Assembly (NCBI RefSeq): GCF_013364275.1
Contig: NZ_CP054932.1
Coordinates: 8,556,001-8,620,000 of the forward strand
From: Actinomadura sp. NAK00032
Lineage (GTDB): Bacteria > Actinomycetota > Actinomycetes > Streptosporangiales > Streptosporangiaceae
Direction of reading: 5' to 3'
DNA length: 64,000 nt
Shown here: one piece after another, positions 8,694-17,146 of the stretch
Numbering within the stretch: position 1 is the stretch's first letter
How the letters are laid out: each line of letters opens with the position of its first letter
Translations under genes and position numbers: made by a program
Notes under the pieces: generated by a model
Seen by the model: the letters and a program-made list of their open reading frames with translations, nothing else
What the model was told of the DNA's origin: nothing
Database searches by the model: none

Positions 8694-8735
8694 GCCTCGG
8701 TTTCAGCGGGCCGCGCCTCGGTTTCAGCGGGCCGC
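8694..8735. repeat. Tandem 21-bp duplication spanning the hyuB stop codon
   Basis: Two head-to-tail copies of a 21-bp unit, each containing the TGA stop and the last Ala/Arg codons of hyuB. The inner copy is now downstream of the stop. It looks like a recent slippage event without effect on the protein. Confidence 0.7.
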
Positions 8736-10496
8736 GCGGCGCGCCCGGGTCGCCTCCTCGTCGACGGCGAGGGTGTCGTCGCCGGGGTCGCCGGTGAAGA
8801 CGACGCCGTAGACGTCCTCGGCCGCCGCGCGGGAGATGTAGCCCTCCAGGTAGTCGTGCAGCACCCGGTCCGGTTCGCGCTCGATGGGCGGGCCGTAGCC
8901 GCCGCCCCCGCCGTGCTCCCCGTAGAGCCGCTCGCCCGGCCGCAGTTCGAGCTGGGCCATCGGCTCGGTGCGGGTGCGCGTCCCGTCCGTCCCGATCAGG
9001 TACGCCACGCCGACGCTGCCGTCCCCGCCGCCGCGCGCGCCCCGCGCGGGACGCTCGTGCCCGTCGATGTTGAACGCCGCCGTCATCGGCGCCTCCCGGG
9101 GGCCGAACTCCACGGTGGTCGACACCGCGCCGCGCCGCCGTCCGGCACCGCCGCTGTCGGTCGCGATGCGCAGGTAGCGGAACATCACCGGGTACTTCAG
9201 CTCGTTCAGCTCGATGCTGTCGCGGTACACCAAACCGGCGCCGCACGGCGCGTTGTAGGTCACCCAGCCGTCGGTGCGCGGCGTCGCGGGCCCGCCGTTC
9301 GTGCCCACGATCAGCTGGTTGATGTAGCCGCCGCCGGTACGCGGGTCCTGCCCGGCGACCACCGAGAACCCCGCGCCGGTGACCGCGCCGCCCTGCGCCA
9401 GGCCGTAGCCGTCGCCCAGCTCGGAGAACGCGTGCTGGGTGATGTTGATGATCCGGTCGGCGAGGTTGGTGGTCGCCATCGAGCAGCACGTTGGGTGCAG
9501 CGGGATGCCCACCACGCAGTTCTCCCGCAGCTGGACGCCGATGCGGCGGAACGTCCCGGAGTTGACCGGCACCCCGGACCCGACCACGTTCAGCACGCCG
9601 GTGATCGCGTTGTTGATCGCGCACGCCTCGGACTGGTTGATGCCCGCGGGCACGCAGTCGATGTTGTCGCGCAGGTCCACCTCGATCGTCTCCGCCGCCG
9701 GGTCGACCGTCACCTTGATCTTCACCGGGACGCCCTCGGTAAGCGGCCCGAACGGGTCGTGCGCCCCTTCGCCCTCCACCGTCGCGGCGGGCAGCTTGGC
9801 GATCGCCGCGCGCATCCGCCGCTCGGAGTAGTCCAGCCACTCGCCGACGAACTGCCGCAGCGTGTCCACCCCGTACCGGGCGGCGGCCTCCTTCAGCCGC
9901 CGCTCGGCGATCCGGGCCGCGCCGAGCATCGCCAGGTAGTCGCCGTACCACTGGTCGGGGACGCGGATCCGGCGGCGGCACATCCGGATGACGTCGTCGA
10001 TGTCGGTGTGGTCACGCTGGATCTGCGTCATGGAGAAGCACAGCGCGCCCTCCTCGTAGATGTCCTTCGCCAGCGGGTGGTACGTCGAGGGGATGCTGTT
10101 GCCGGTGTCGGCCTGGTGCGCCTTGGCGGCGGCCGTGAACACGTGCTCGCCGTCGATGAACACCGGCACGAGGATCGTGTGGTCGGCGTGGTGGGTGTTG
10201 CCGATGTACGGGTCGTTGTCCAGGAAGGCGTCGCCCTCGGCGAAGTCCGGATGCATGCGGCGCATCGCCGCGGTCTGCAGGTGCGTCCCGAAGACGTGCA
10301 CGGGCAGCGCCTCCGCGCTGGACAGCAGCTGGTCGTCGGCCGTGACGATCGCGCAGGAGAAGTCCCGCGCCACCGACATCACCGTGGACCGCCCGGTGCG
10401 CAGCAGCGTGTTGGTCATCTCGCGGACGATCGCGTCGAACCGGTTGGCCAGCACCGCCAGCAGCGCCGGATCCATGGTGCTCGTGGCCCCGCTCAT
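8724..10496 (-). CDS. Hydantoinase B/oxoprolinase family protein
   Basis: 590 residues; the B subunit of an ATP-dependent hydantoinase or 5-oxoprolinase-type enzyme, which opens cyclic amides with HyuA. Family blocks: an N-terminal NRFDAIVREMTNTLLRTGRS, then LPVHVFGTHLQT, FLDNDPYIGNTHHADHTI, INQSEACAINNAITG, and a Gly-rich GEHGGGGGYGPP near the C-terminus. Start ATG 10496 overlaps the hyuA stop (ATGA). The substrate cannot be inferred; hydantoins, N-methylhydantoin, oxoproline and acetophenone-type substrates are all known for the family. Confidence 0.92.
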   Translation of the reverse strand: MSGATSTMDPALLAVLANRFDAIVREMTNTLLRTGRSTVMSVARDFSCAIVTADDQLLSSAEALPVHVFGTHLQTAAMRRMHPDFAEGDAFLDNDPYIGNTHHADHTILVPVFIDGEHVFTAAAKAHQADTGNSIPSTYHPLAKDIYEEGALCFSMTQIQRDHTDIDDVIRMCRRRIRVPDQWYGDYLAMLGAARIAERRLKEAAARYGVDTLRQFVGEWLDYSERRMRAAIAKLPAATVEGEGAHDPFGPLTEGVPVKIKVTVDPAAETIEVDLRDNIDCVPAGINQSEACAINNAITGVLNVVGSGVPVNSGTFRRIGVQLRENCVVGIPLHPTCCSMATTNLADRIINITQHAFSELGDGYGLAQGGAVTGAGFSVVAGQDPRTGGGYINQLIVGTNGGPATPRTDGWVTYNAPCGAGLVYRDSIELNELKYPVMFRYLRIATDSGGAGRRRGAVSTTVEFGPREAPMTAAFNIDGHERPARGARGGGDGSVGVAYLIGTDGTRTRTEPMAQLELRPGERLYGEHGGGGGYGPPIEREPDRVLHDYLEGYISRAAAEDVYGVVFTGDPGDDTLAVDEEATRARRAAR

Positions 10497-12580
10497 CTCG
10501 CGTCCACCTCCATCAGGTAGTTGCCGTCCCCGGTCACCGTCACCGTCCACTCGGGCTGGACGACCAGGGTGCTCGTCCGGTCGGCGATGATCGCCGGGCC
10601 GGGGACCGCGGTCCCGGCGGGCAGCTCGGGACCGGTGTGGATCGGCGTGGTCACGAGGCCGCGCCCCGGGAAGTACGCCTCGGTGCTCGCGCCGGGGGCG
10701 CCGCTCGCGGCCGCGCCGCCGGCGGCCGCCATCCGGGGGCGGCGGTCGTCGCCGACCGGGGCGGTCAGCCGCAGCCGCCAGGTCAGCGTCTCCACCGTCT
10801 GCCCCGGCTCCGCCACCGCGAAGATCCGCTCGTGCTCGGCGTCGAAGGCCGCCGACAGCGCCTTCACGTCGGCCGCCGAGTCGAACCGGGCGGACGGGAC
10901 GGCCAGCTCGATGTCCCACACCTGGAAGGCGTAGCGGGCCTCCACGAACAGCTCGCGCCGGGTGCCGGAGATCCCGCGCTCGGCGAGCCGCGCCGCGAAC
11001 GCGTCCGCGCGGGCGTTCAGCTCGTCGAGCGTCGCGTTGACCCTGGCCCGGTCGAACGCGGCCGTCGTGGTCGGGCAGCTGCCGGTGAACTCGGCGACGA
11101 TGTCGGAGTACTGGCCGCCGACCGCCGACAGGGCGCCCGCCGTACGCGGGATCAGCACCCGGCCGCAGCCCAGCTCGGCCACGATCCGGCCGATCGTGAG
11201 CCCGGCCGCGCCGCCGCCCGCGACGAACACGCTCTCCCTCGGGTCGAGGCCCTCGTTCACCGTGATGTCGCCGATCGCGCCCACCATGACCTCGGACGCG
11301 ACGGCCAGCACGGCGTCCGCGGCCTGGTGCGCGTCCAGGCCGAGGCGCTCGCCCAGCTCCCCGATCACCCTGCGGGCGGCCGCCGCGTCCAGCGTCATCC
11401 GGCCGCCGAGGAAGTGCTCCGGGCTGAGGTAGCCGAGCACCACGGCGGCGTCGGTGACCGTGGGCCGCGTCCCGCCGCGCCCGTAGCAGGCCGGGCCGGG
11501 CCGCGCCCCCGCCGACTGCGGCCCGACCCGCAGCAGCCCGCCGTCGTCCACCCAGGCGATCGAGCCGCCGCCCGCGCCGACGCTGCGCACGTCCACCGAC
11601 GACGTCGCCACCAGGTGCCCGAGGAACCGCTCCCCGAGCCAGGTCTCCCGGGTGAAGTTGATCGCGCCGTCGCGGACGAGGCTGACGTCGAAGCTGGTGC
11701 CGCCCATGTCGCACACCACCGCGTCGCGCGCCGCGAGCTCCGCCGCCGCGTAGTTCTTCCCCGCGACCGGCGCGAGCGCCGGCCCCGACTTCACCGAGAA
11801 GATCGGCCGCTCGGCCAGGTCGGGGACGTGCATGATGCCGCCGTAGGACGTCGCGGCCACCAGCTCGCCGGTGAAGCCCGCCGCCGCGAGGTCGTCGGCG
11901 ACCGCGGCGAGGTGCGCGCCCATCAGCGGCTTCAGCGACGCGTCCAGCGCGGTCGCCGAGGCCCGCCGGTACTCCCGCACGACCGGGTTGAGCCGGTGCG
12001 ACAGCGTGTACGGGACGTCCGGCAGCTCCTCAGCCAGGATCTCCGCGACCCGCAGCTCGTGCGCCGGGTTCGCCACCGACCACAGCAGGCACACCGCGAC
12101 CGCCTCGACGCCGCGCTCGGCCAGGCCGCGCGCGATCCGCCGGACCGCCGCCTCGTCCAGCGGCGCCACCACGCCGCCCTCGGCGTCGATCCGCTCCGGC
12201 ACCTCGAACGTCAGCCTGCGCGGCACGTACGGCTCGGGGTAGGGGACGTCGAGGTCGAACGGGTTGGACTTGCCGCCCTCGCGCAGCACCAGCACGTCCG
12301 GGAAGCCCTCGGTGGTCAGCAGCGCCGTCTTCGCGGTCGTCCGCTCCAGGACGGCGTTGGTCGCGCGGGTCGTGCTGTAGACGAACAGGTCGGTGCCGGC
12401 GAGCACGTCCGGCACGGCGACGCCGAGGCCGGACGCGGCGTTCTCCAGCGCGTCGCGGACTCCGGTGAACGCTCGCTCAGGGGTGGTCGGCGCCTTGCCG
12501 ATGAGCAGCTCGCCGTCCGCGCCGACCACGACGACATCGGTGAACGTCCCGCCGACGTCCACGGTGATTCGGTAACCCAT
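10493..12580 (-). CDS. Hydantoinase A/oxoprolinase family protein
   Basis: 695 residues; the ATP-binding A subunit. N-terminal phosphate-binding motif DVGGTFTDVVV (about 8-18), the hydantoinase A central domain with VVCDMGGTSFDVSL and SVDVRSVGAGGGSIAW, and a C-terminal domain. First gene of a two-gene operon with hyuB (4-bp overlap). The ATG at 12580 faces a divergent tetR gene across 124 bp that carries palindromic operators, so the operon is probably repressed by that TetR protein and induced by its ligand. Confidence 0.93.
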   Translation of the reverse strand: MGYRITVDVGGTFTDVVVVGADGELLIGKAPTTPERAFTGVRDALENAASGLGVAVPDVLAGTDLFVYSTTRATNAVLERTTAKTALLTTEGFPDVLVLREGGKSNPFDLDVPYPEPYVPRRLTFEVPERIDAEGGVVAPLDEAAVRRIARGLAERGVEAVAVCLLWSVANPAHELRVAEILAEELPDVPYTLSHRLNPVVREYRRASATALDASLKPLMGAHLAAVADDLAAAGFTGELVAATSYGGIMHVPDLAERPIFSVKSGPALAPVAGKNYAAAELAARDAVVCDMGGTSFDVSLVRDGAINFTRETWLGERFLGHLVATSSVDVRSVGAGGGSIAWVDDGGLLRVGPQSAGARPGPACYGRGGTRPTVTDAAVVLGYLSPEHFLGGRMTLDAAAARRVIGELGERLGLDAHQAADAVLAVASEVMVGAIGDITVNEGLDPRESVFVAGGGAAGLTIGRIVAELGCGRVLIPRTAGALSAVGGQYSDIVAEFTGSCPTTTAAFDRARVNATLDELNARADAFAARLAERGISGTRRELFVEARYAFQVWDIELAVPSARFDSAADVKALSAAFDAEHERIFAVAEPGQTVETLTWRLRLTAPVGDDRRPRMAAAGGAAASGAPGASTEAYFPGRGLVTTPIHTGPELPAGTAVPGPAIIADRTSTLVVQPEWTVTVTGDGNYLMEVDAR

Positions 12581-12602
12581 CCACTCTCCCGAGGGCCTGG
12601 AT

Positions 12603-12714
12603 TGAATGATGATTCAGATGGTGAATGTATATTCGGGTCTCTCGCCAGGTCAATCCCCTGTCCGGGGTCTACGCTGAGGTCGGGGACTGCTATCGTCCTG
12701 AACCATGATTCAGG
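12603..12714. promoter_or_regulatory. Three palindromic TetR-type operators between hyuA and tetR
   Basis: TGAAT-N4-ATTCA at 12603-12616 (perfect), TGAAT-N4-ATTCG at 12622-12635 (one mismatch), and TGAAC-N4-ATTCA at 12699-12712, extended to CCTGAA-N6-TTCAGG at 12697-12714. The third covers the tetR start codon and the first two lie 20-50 bp upstream of hyuA. The layout suggests one repressor controlling both divergent genes. A TATCGT box at 12691-12696, 8 bp before the tetR ATG and with no ribosome-binding site, fits a leaderless tetR transcript. Confidence 0.7.
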
Positions 12715-13274
12715 CAGCCACCCGGCGGGCGCTGATCGACGCCGCGCGGCAGGTGTTCGTCGCCAAGGGCTACACGGCCGGGCGCATCGCCGACGTCACC
12801 GCGGCGGCGGGCGTGTCCGTCGGCACCTTCTACACGCACTTCGGCGGCAAGCGCGAGCTGCTCGACGCCCTGCTCGGCGAGCTGGCGGCGGAGATGTTCG
12901 ACGCGCCCGACGGCGACCGTCCCGTCGAGGAGCACCTGCGGCTGCTCAACCGGCGCTACCTCGGCGCCTTCGCCGACGACGCCGCGCTCTGGTACGCGGT
13001 CGAGCGCGCCGCGCTCACCAGCGACGAGGTCGCCGGCACCCTCGCCGCCCACCGCGAGCGGCAGGTGCTGCGGATCGCCGGGCTGATCCGGGACCGGGCG
13101 GGCCGCGGCCTGCTGCCCCTGCCCGACGACCCCGAGTTCACCGCGTTCTCACTGGTCGCCATGACGGAGGAGCTGGCCTACATCTGGTTCGTGTACGAGT
13201 CCGCACCCGACCTCGACGACGCCGCCCGCCACCTCTCCGTCCTGTGGTGCCGCCTACTGGGAGCGGGCCGGTGA
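12705..13274 (+). CDS. TetR/AcrR family transcriptional regulator
   Basis: 189 residues. N-terminal helix-turn-helix: ALIDAARQVFVAKGYTAGRIADVTAAAGVS then VGTFYTHFGGKRELLDALL, the canonical TetR recognition region; the C-terminal ligand domain is variable. The ATG at 12705 sits inside a palindromic operator and has no Shine-Dalgarno, suggesting leaderless, autoregulated expression. Divergent from hyuA, so the likely target is hyuA-hyuB. It overlaps a second TetR gene at its 3' end (GTGA). Confidence 0.92.
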   Translation: MIQAATRRALIDAARQVFVAKGYTAGRIADVTAAAGVSVGTFYTHFGGKRELLDALLGELAAEMFDAPDGDRPVEEHLRLLNRRYLGAFADDAALWYAVERAALTSDEVAGTLAAHRERQVLRIAGLIRDRAGRGLLPLPDDPEFTAFSLVAMTEELAYIWFVYESAPDLDDAARHLSVLWCRLLGAGR

Positions 13275-13858
13275 CCCGGCAGGCGAGGCGCGCGCGCGGC
13301 GCACTGCTCCGGGCGGGCCGGAAGGTGTTCGAGGACAAGGGCTACTACGGCGCCCGCGTCGCCGACGTCGCGGCCGAGGCCGGGATGGCGGTCGGCAGCT
13401 TCTACACCTACTTCGACTCGAAGGAGGCCCTCTTCCGCGAGGTGCTCATCGAGGTGGAGGACGAGGTGTACGGGGAGCTCTCCCCCGCCGGCCCCCAGCC
13501 GGAGGATCCGCGCGCGCGCATCCACCAGACCAACCTGCTCTACTTCACCGCGTTCCAGCGCAACGTCGGCTTCTGGCGCGCCGTAGAGGAGTCGGCGCTC
13601 ACCAATCCCGACGCCCGCCGCGTCCTGGCCGAACGCCGCCGCTACTACCGGGGCCGCACCCGCCGCGCGCTCGCCCGCTGGCAGGACCGCGGCCTGATCG
13701 GCGACGACCTCGACCTCGACTTCGCCGCCGCGGCGCTCGGCGCCATGACCGAGCGCTGCGCCTACCTGTGGTTCATCTTCGGCGACCCCGTCGCCCCGGA
13801 CGAGGCCGCCACCAAAATCACCGACCTGTGGCTGACCACGCTCGGCCTACCCGGCTAA
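13271..13858 (+). CDS. Second TetR family transcriptional regulator
   Basis: 195 residues from GTG 13271, overlapping the stop of the preceding tetR gene by 4 bp. DNA-binding region ALLRAGRKVFEDKGYYGARV, then AGMAVGSFYTYFDSKEALF; C-terminal domain with MTERCAYLWFIFG, closely parallel to MTEELAYIWFVYE in its neighbour. The two are paralogues, probably from a tandem duplication. They may act as a heteromeric pair or control separate targets, such as the convergent acyl-CoA synthetase. Confidence 0.9.
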   Translation: MTRQARRARGALLRAGRKVFEDKGYYGARVADVAAEAGMAVGSFYTYFDSKEALFREVLIEVEDEVYGELSPAGPQPEDPRARIHQTNLLYFTAFQRNVGFWRAVEESALTNPDARRVLAERRRYYRGRTRRALARWQDRGLIGDDLDLDFAAAALGAMTERCAYLWFIFGDPVAPDEAATKITDLWLTTLGLPG

Positions 13859-13864
13859 CCAGCT

Positions 13865-13930
13865 CCGTTGACTTGCGGCGAGTTGTTGTTATGAGCGCGG
13901 CGAAAGCAACAACTCGCCGCAAGTCAACGG
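13865..13930. terminator. Bidirectional terminator: perfect 24-bp inverted repeat
   Basis: Arms at 13865-13888 and 13907-13930 are perfectly complementary around an 18-nt loop. It lies between the convergent tetR2 and acyl-CoA synthetase genes and overlaps the last codons and stop of the latter (13924-13926). The stem is much longer than usual for this genome and can terminate both transcripts. Confidence 0.8.
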
Positions 13931-15480
13931 GGTGGCGGTTCGGGTTCGGGGTCGGTGAGGCGGGCGCGGAGGGCCGACTTGCGGATCTTGCCGGTGCCGG
14001 TGCGCGGCAGCGCCTCGGCGTACTCGATGCGGCGGGGCGTCTTGAACCCGGCCAGCCGGGCCCGGCAGGCGGCGATCAGCTCCGCCTCGCTCGGGCGGAC
14101 GCCGTCGGGGACGATCACCGCGCAGACCGTCTGGCCCCAGCGCGGGTCGGGGAGCCCGACCACGGCGACCTGGGCGACGCCCGGGACCGTGCGCAGGACG
14201 TCCTCGACCTCCCGCGACGACACGTTCTCGCCGCCCGTGATGATCACGTCCTTGAGGCGGTCGACCAGGTAGAGGTAGCCGTCGGCGTCGACCCGGCCCG
14301 CGTCGCCCGTGCGGAACCAGCCGCCGGCGAACGCCTCGGCCGTCGCGTCCGGGTCGTCCCAGTAGCCGGGCGTGACCTGCGGGCCCCGGACGGCGACCTC
14401 GCCCAGCGCGCCCGGCGGGACCGGCGTCCCGTCCTTGGCCAGCACCGCGATCTCCACGCCCTCGGCGGGACGTCCCGCCGACGCCGCCAGCTCCGGCCGT
14501 GCGGCGAGCGCGGCACGGTGGTCGTCCGGGGACAGGAACGTCGCGTTGCCGGACAGCTCCGTCATCCCGTAGCCCTGGTTGAAGTCGCAGCCGAGCACGT
14601 CGCCGGCGCGGCGCAGCAGCGGCACCGGCATCGGCGCCGACCCGTACGCGACCACCCGGACACTGCCGCGCAGCAGCGCCAGCGCGTCCGGGGCGTCCGC
14701 CGCGTGGGCGAGCAGGTCCTCCAGCATCGTCGGGGCCAGCGACAGGTTCGTGACGCCGTGCCGGCGCGTGGCGTCCACGAGCGCGGCCGGGGTGAAGCGG
14801 CGCAGCACGACGGCGTGCCGCCCGAACAGGTGGTGCAGGAGGACCTGGTACCCGGCGACATGGCACAGCGGGAACGGCGTGCAGAACACATCGTCCGGGC
14901 GCATGGGACGGCCAGAGGCCGTGACCTCGATCCCCGCGAGCAGGCTCCGGTGCGTGAGGCGCACCCCCTTGGGGCGGCCCGTGGTGCCGCTGGTGAACAT
15001 CAACCAGGCGACATCGTCCGCCTCGGGCGACGCGGCGGCGGCGTGCGCGGGGCCGTGCGCGGGGCCGTCCCAGGGCAGGTCGTCGATGCCGATCAGCGGC
15101 GGGTGGTCGGCCGGCAGATCGCCTTCGGCGGCCAGCCGGTCGAGCAGGTCTCTCTCGCCGAGGACGAGTTCGGCGCCGCCGCGGGCGTTCTGGTCCGCCC
15201 ACTCGCGGGGATGCAGCCGCTGGTTGAGCGGCACCAGGACGCGGCCGTCGCGCGGCACGCCGTAGTAGGCGGCGACGTACTCGAGCCGGTTGTGCGCCAG
15301 CAGCGCCACCCGCGCTCCCGGCGCGCAGCGTGCGGAGAGGAACGCGCTCAGGGCGTCCACGCGTGCGCGCAGTTCCCGGAACGTCCATGTCGTGCCGTCC
15401 ACCGACAGCGCCGGGGCGTCGGGGGTCCGCGTCGCCGCCGCGGCGAGCACGTCGTAGAGGCTGCGCGGCGCACCGTCCAT
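13924..15480 (-). CDS. AMP-dependent acyl-CoA synthetase/ligase
   Basis: 518 residues from ATG 15480 (AGGA just upstream; the frame extends to ATG 15495 and GTG 15516). ANL-superfamily enzyme that activates a carboxylic acid to acyl-AMP and then acyl-CoA. Motifs in order: FTSGTTGRPKGVRLTH (phosphate-binding loop), QGYGMTELSG, GWFRTGDAGRVDADGYLYLV, DRLKDVI hinge, GENVSSREVE, and C-terminal PRTGTGKIRK with the adenylation lysine. Probably fatty or aromatic acid activation; the substrate is not evident. It shares a terminator with tetR2. Confidence 0.92.
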   Translation of the reverse strand: MDGAPRSLYDVLAAAATRTPDAPALSVDGTTWTFRELRARVDALSAFLSARCAPGARVALLAHNRLEYVAAYYGVPRDGRVLVPLNQRLHPREWADQNARGGAELVLGERDLLDRLAAEGDLPADHPPLIGIDDLPWDGPAHGPAHAAAASPEADDVAWLMFTSGTTGRPKGVRLTHRSLLAGIEVTASGRPMRPDDVFCTPFPLCHVAGYQVLLHHLFGRHAVVLRRFTPAALVDATRRHGVTNLSLAPTMLEDLLAHAADAPDALALLRGSVRVVAYGSAPMPVPLLRRAGDVLGCDFNQGYGMTELSGNATFLSPDDHRAALAARPELAASAGRPAEGVEIAVLAKDGTPVPPGALGEVAVRGPQVTPGYWDDPDATAEAFAGGWFRTGDAGRVDADGYLYLVDRLKDVIITGGENVSSREVEDVLRTVPGVAQVAVVGLPDPRWGQTVCAVIVPDGVRPSEAELIAACRARLAGFKTPRRIEYAEALPRTGTGKIRKSALRARLTDPEPEPPPR

Positions 15481-15557
15481 CACTGTCCTGGGCATCCCGG
15501 CGAATGTACCGAGCACGCGGCCGGGCAGGTCGCGGCGGTACCGGTGGCCGGAACGGC

Positions 15558-15593
15558 GGAAGGGCGTCCCCGCCGCGGCGGGGACGCCCTTCC
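15558..15593 (-). terminator. Terminator of rplK-rplA
   Basis: Perfect 18-bp palindrome 17 bp past the rplA stop; folds into a very GC-rich hairpin with a short loop. Confidence 0.85.
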
Positions 15594-15610
15594 GGTGACG
15601 CGTGAGGCGA

Positions 15611-16327
15611 TCAGGCGGTCTCGAGCTCCGCGGTCAGGTTGCGGACCGCGTTCGGGTCCACCGGGATGCTCGGGCCCATCGACGTCGTCAGCGACGCCTT
15701 CTTCACGTACCGGCCCTTCGCGGCGGACGGCTTGAGACGCTGGATCTCATCGACCGCGGCCGCGTAGTTCTCCACCAGCTGGCGCTCGTCGAAGGACGCC
15801 TTGCCGATGATGAAGTGCAGGTTCGCGTGCCGGTCGACACGGAACTCGATCTTGCCGCCCTTGATGTCGGTGACGGCCTTCGCGACGTCCATCGTGACGG
15901 TGCCGGTCTTCGGGTTCGGCATCAGGCCGCGCGGGCCGAGCACGCGGCCGAGGCGGCCGACCTTGCCCATCTGGTCCGGCGTGGCGACGACCGCGTCGAA
16001 GTCCAGGAAGCCGCCCTGGATCCGCTCGATCAGGTCGTCCGACCCGACCAGGTCGGCGCCCGCGGCCTCCGCCTCCTGCGCCTTCGCGCCGACGGCGAAG
16101 ACCAGCACGCGGGCGGTCTTACCGGTGCCGTGCGGCAGGTTGACGGTGCCGCGCACCATCTGGTCGGCCTTGCGCGGGTCGACGCCCAGCCGCAGCGCGA
16201 CCTCGACGGTCGCGTCGAACTTGGTGACCGCGGTCTCCTTGGCCAGCTTCACGGCCTCGGCCGGGCTGTACAGCTTCTCCCGGTCGATCTTCTCCGCGGC
16301 GGCGCGGTAGCCCTTGCTGCGCTTCAT
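15611..16327 (-). CDS. rplA: 50S ribosomal protein L1
   Basis: 238 residues. Binds 23S rRNA at the L1 stalk near the E site and typically represses its own operon. Conserved: GTVNLPHGTGKTARVLVFA, DAVVATPDQMGKVGRLGRVL, GPRGLMPNPKTGTV and the C-terminal SLTTSMGPSIPVD. Start ATG 16327 with GGAGGAA upstream. 60 bp downstream of rplK; ends at a strong hairpin. Confidence 0.98.
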   Translation of the reverse strand: MKRSKGYRAAAEKIDREKLYSPAEAVKLAKETAVTKFDATVEVALRLGVDPRKADQMVRGTVNLPHGTGKTARVLVFAVGAKAQEAEAAGADLVGSDDLIERIQGGFLDFDAVVATPDQMGKVGRLGRVLGPRGLMPNPKTGTVTMDVAKAVTDIKGGKIEFRVDRHANLHFIIGKASFDERQLVENYAAAVDEIQRLKPSAAKGRYVKKASLTTSMGPSIPVDPNAVRNLTAELETA

Positions 16328-16387
16328 GTGCGTTCCTCCAGTGGAACTCGTGGTGCGGGCCAGCGCCGGCCCTTCCACAGACGGGTG

Positions 16388-16816
16388 TTACTTGACGTCG
16401 ATGCCCATGGACCGGGCGGTGCCGGCGACGATCTTCTCCGCGGCGTCCAGGTCCTTGGCGTTCAGGTCGGGCATCTTGGTCGTGGCGATCTCGCGGATCT
16501 GGTCGCGGGTCACCGAGCCGACCTTGTTCTTGTGCGGCTCGCCGCTGCCCTTGTCCACGCCCGCGGCCTTCAGGATGAGCTGCGCGGCCGGCGGGGTCTT
16601 CGTGACGAAGCTGAACGACCGGTCCTCGTAGATGGTGATCTCTACGGGGATGACGTTGCCGCGCTGGGACTCCGTGGCGGCGTTGTACTGCTTGCAGAAG
16701 TCCATGATGTTGACGCCGTGCGGACCGAGCGCGGTACCGACCGGCGGCGCGGGCGTCGCCTGCCCGGCCTGCAACTGGACCTTCACGAGCGCGGCGATCT
16801 TCTTCTTCGGAGGCAT
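16388..16816 (-). CDS. rplK: 50S ribosomal protein L11
   Basis: 142 residues. Binds the GTPase-associated centre of 23S rRNA. Conserved: LQAGQATPAPPVGTALGPHG, VNIMDFCKQYNAAT, FVTKTPPAAQLI and the C-terminal GTARSMGIDVK. Start ATG 16816 with AAGGGG upstream. Operon with rplA; nusG and secE precede it after a terminator. Confidence 0.98.
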   Translation of the reverse strand: MPPKKKIAALVKVQLQAGQATPAPPVGTALGPHGVNIMDFCKQYNAATESQRGNVIPVEITIYEDRSFSFVTKTPPAAQLILKAAGVDKGSGEPHKNKVGSVTRDQIREIATTKMPDLNAKDLDAAEKIVAGTARSMGIDVK

Positions 16817-17146
16817 GCGAACCCCTTTGTCCCATTTATCGGTGGTTCCGACTCCCGGACACCCGGGCAACACGGCGGTGGGACGCATCCACCGTGTAGG
16901 AACCGCTTGAAGCCGAACGCGGCCATCGCCGACCCTCGCGTCCGATCACCCGTGGGGCTGGACGGATCAGGTCGGCCGCCTCCGTCTGAACGGAGGACAA
17001 CCCGTACAGGATACGGCCTCGGCGGGGTGAGTCGGCCCGCTCGGGCCGTCCGCGCGTCCGTCGGCGTGCCGTCCGGCTCTCCCGGCACGAATTCGGGCCG
17101 CCCCCGCGTGAGCGGGAACGGCCCGGACGTGGTCTGAAAGGCTCGG
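16817..17146 (-). promoter_or_regulatory. Leader and promoter region of rplK-rplA
   Basis: 330 bp between nusG and rplK with no gene. The nusG terminator lies at the right end. A TATCCT box (17008-17013 on the minus strand) is a possible -10 element, which would give rplK a leader of about 190 nt, long enough for L1-type feedback. The promoter call is tentative. Confidence 0.4.
17094..17125 (-). terminator. Terminator after nusG
   Basis: Hairpin with CGGGCCG at 17094-17100 pairing with 17119-17125 and further inner pairing, 21 bp past the nusG stop. Confidence 0.7.

Noticed and set aside
8694..8735. Transposon target-site duplication at the hyuB end
   Set aside because: The two 21-bp copies are directly adjacent with nothing inserted, so simple slippage explains them.
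6248..8797. 849-codon open frame on the plus strand
   Set aside because: It is antisense to the lipoprotein genes, which have signal peptides and ribosome-binding sites; the plus-strand translation is low complexity and typical of GC-rich shadows.
10637..13858. 1073-codon open frame on the plus strand
   Set aside because: Most of it is the antisense shadow of hyuA (Arg/His/Pro-rich, no motifs). Only its last part, from GTG 13271, is a real tetR gene.
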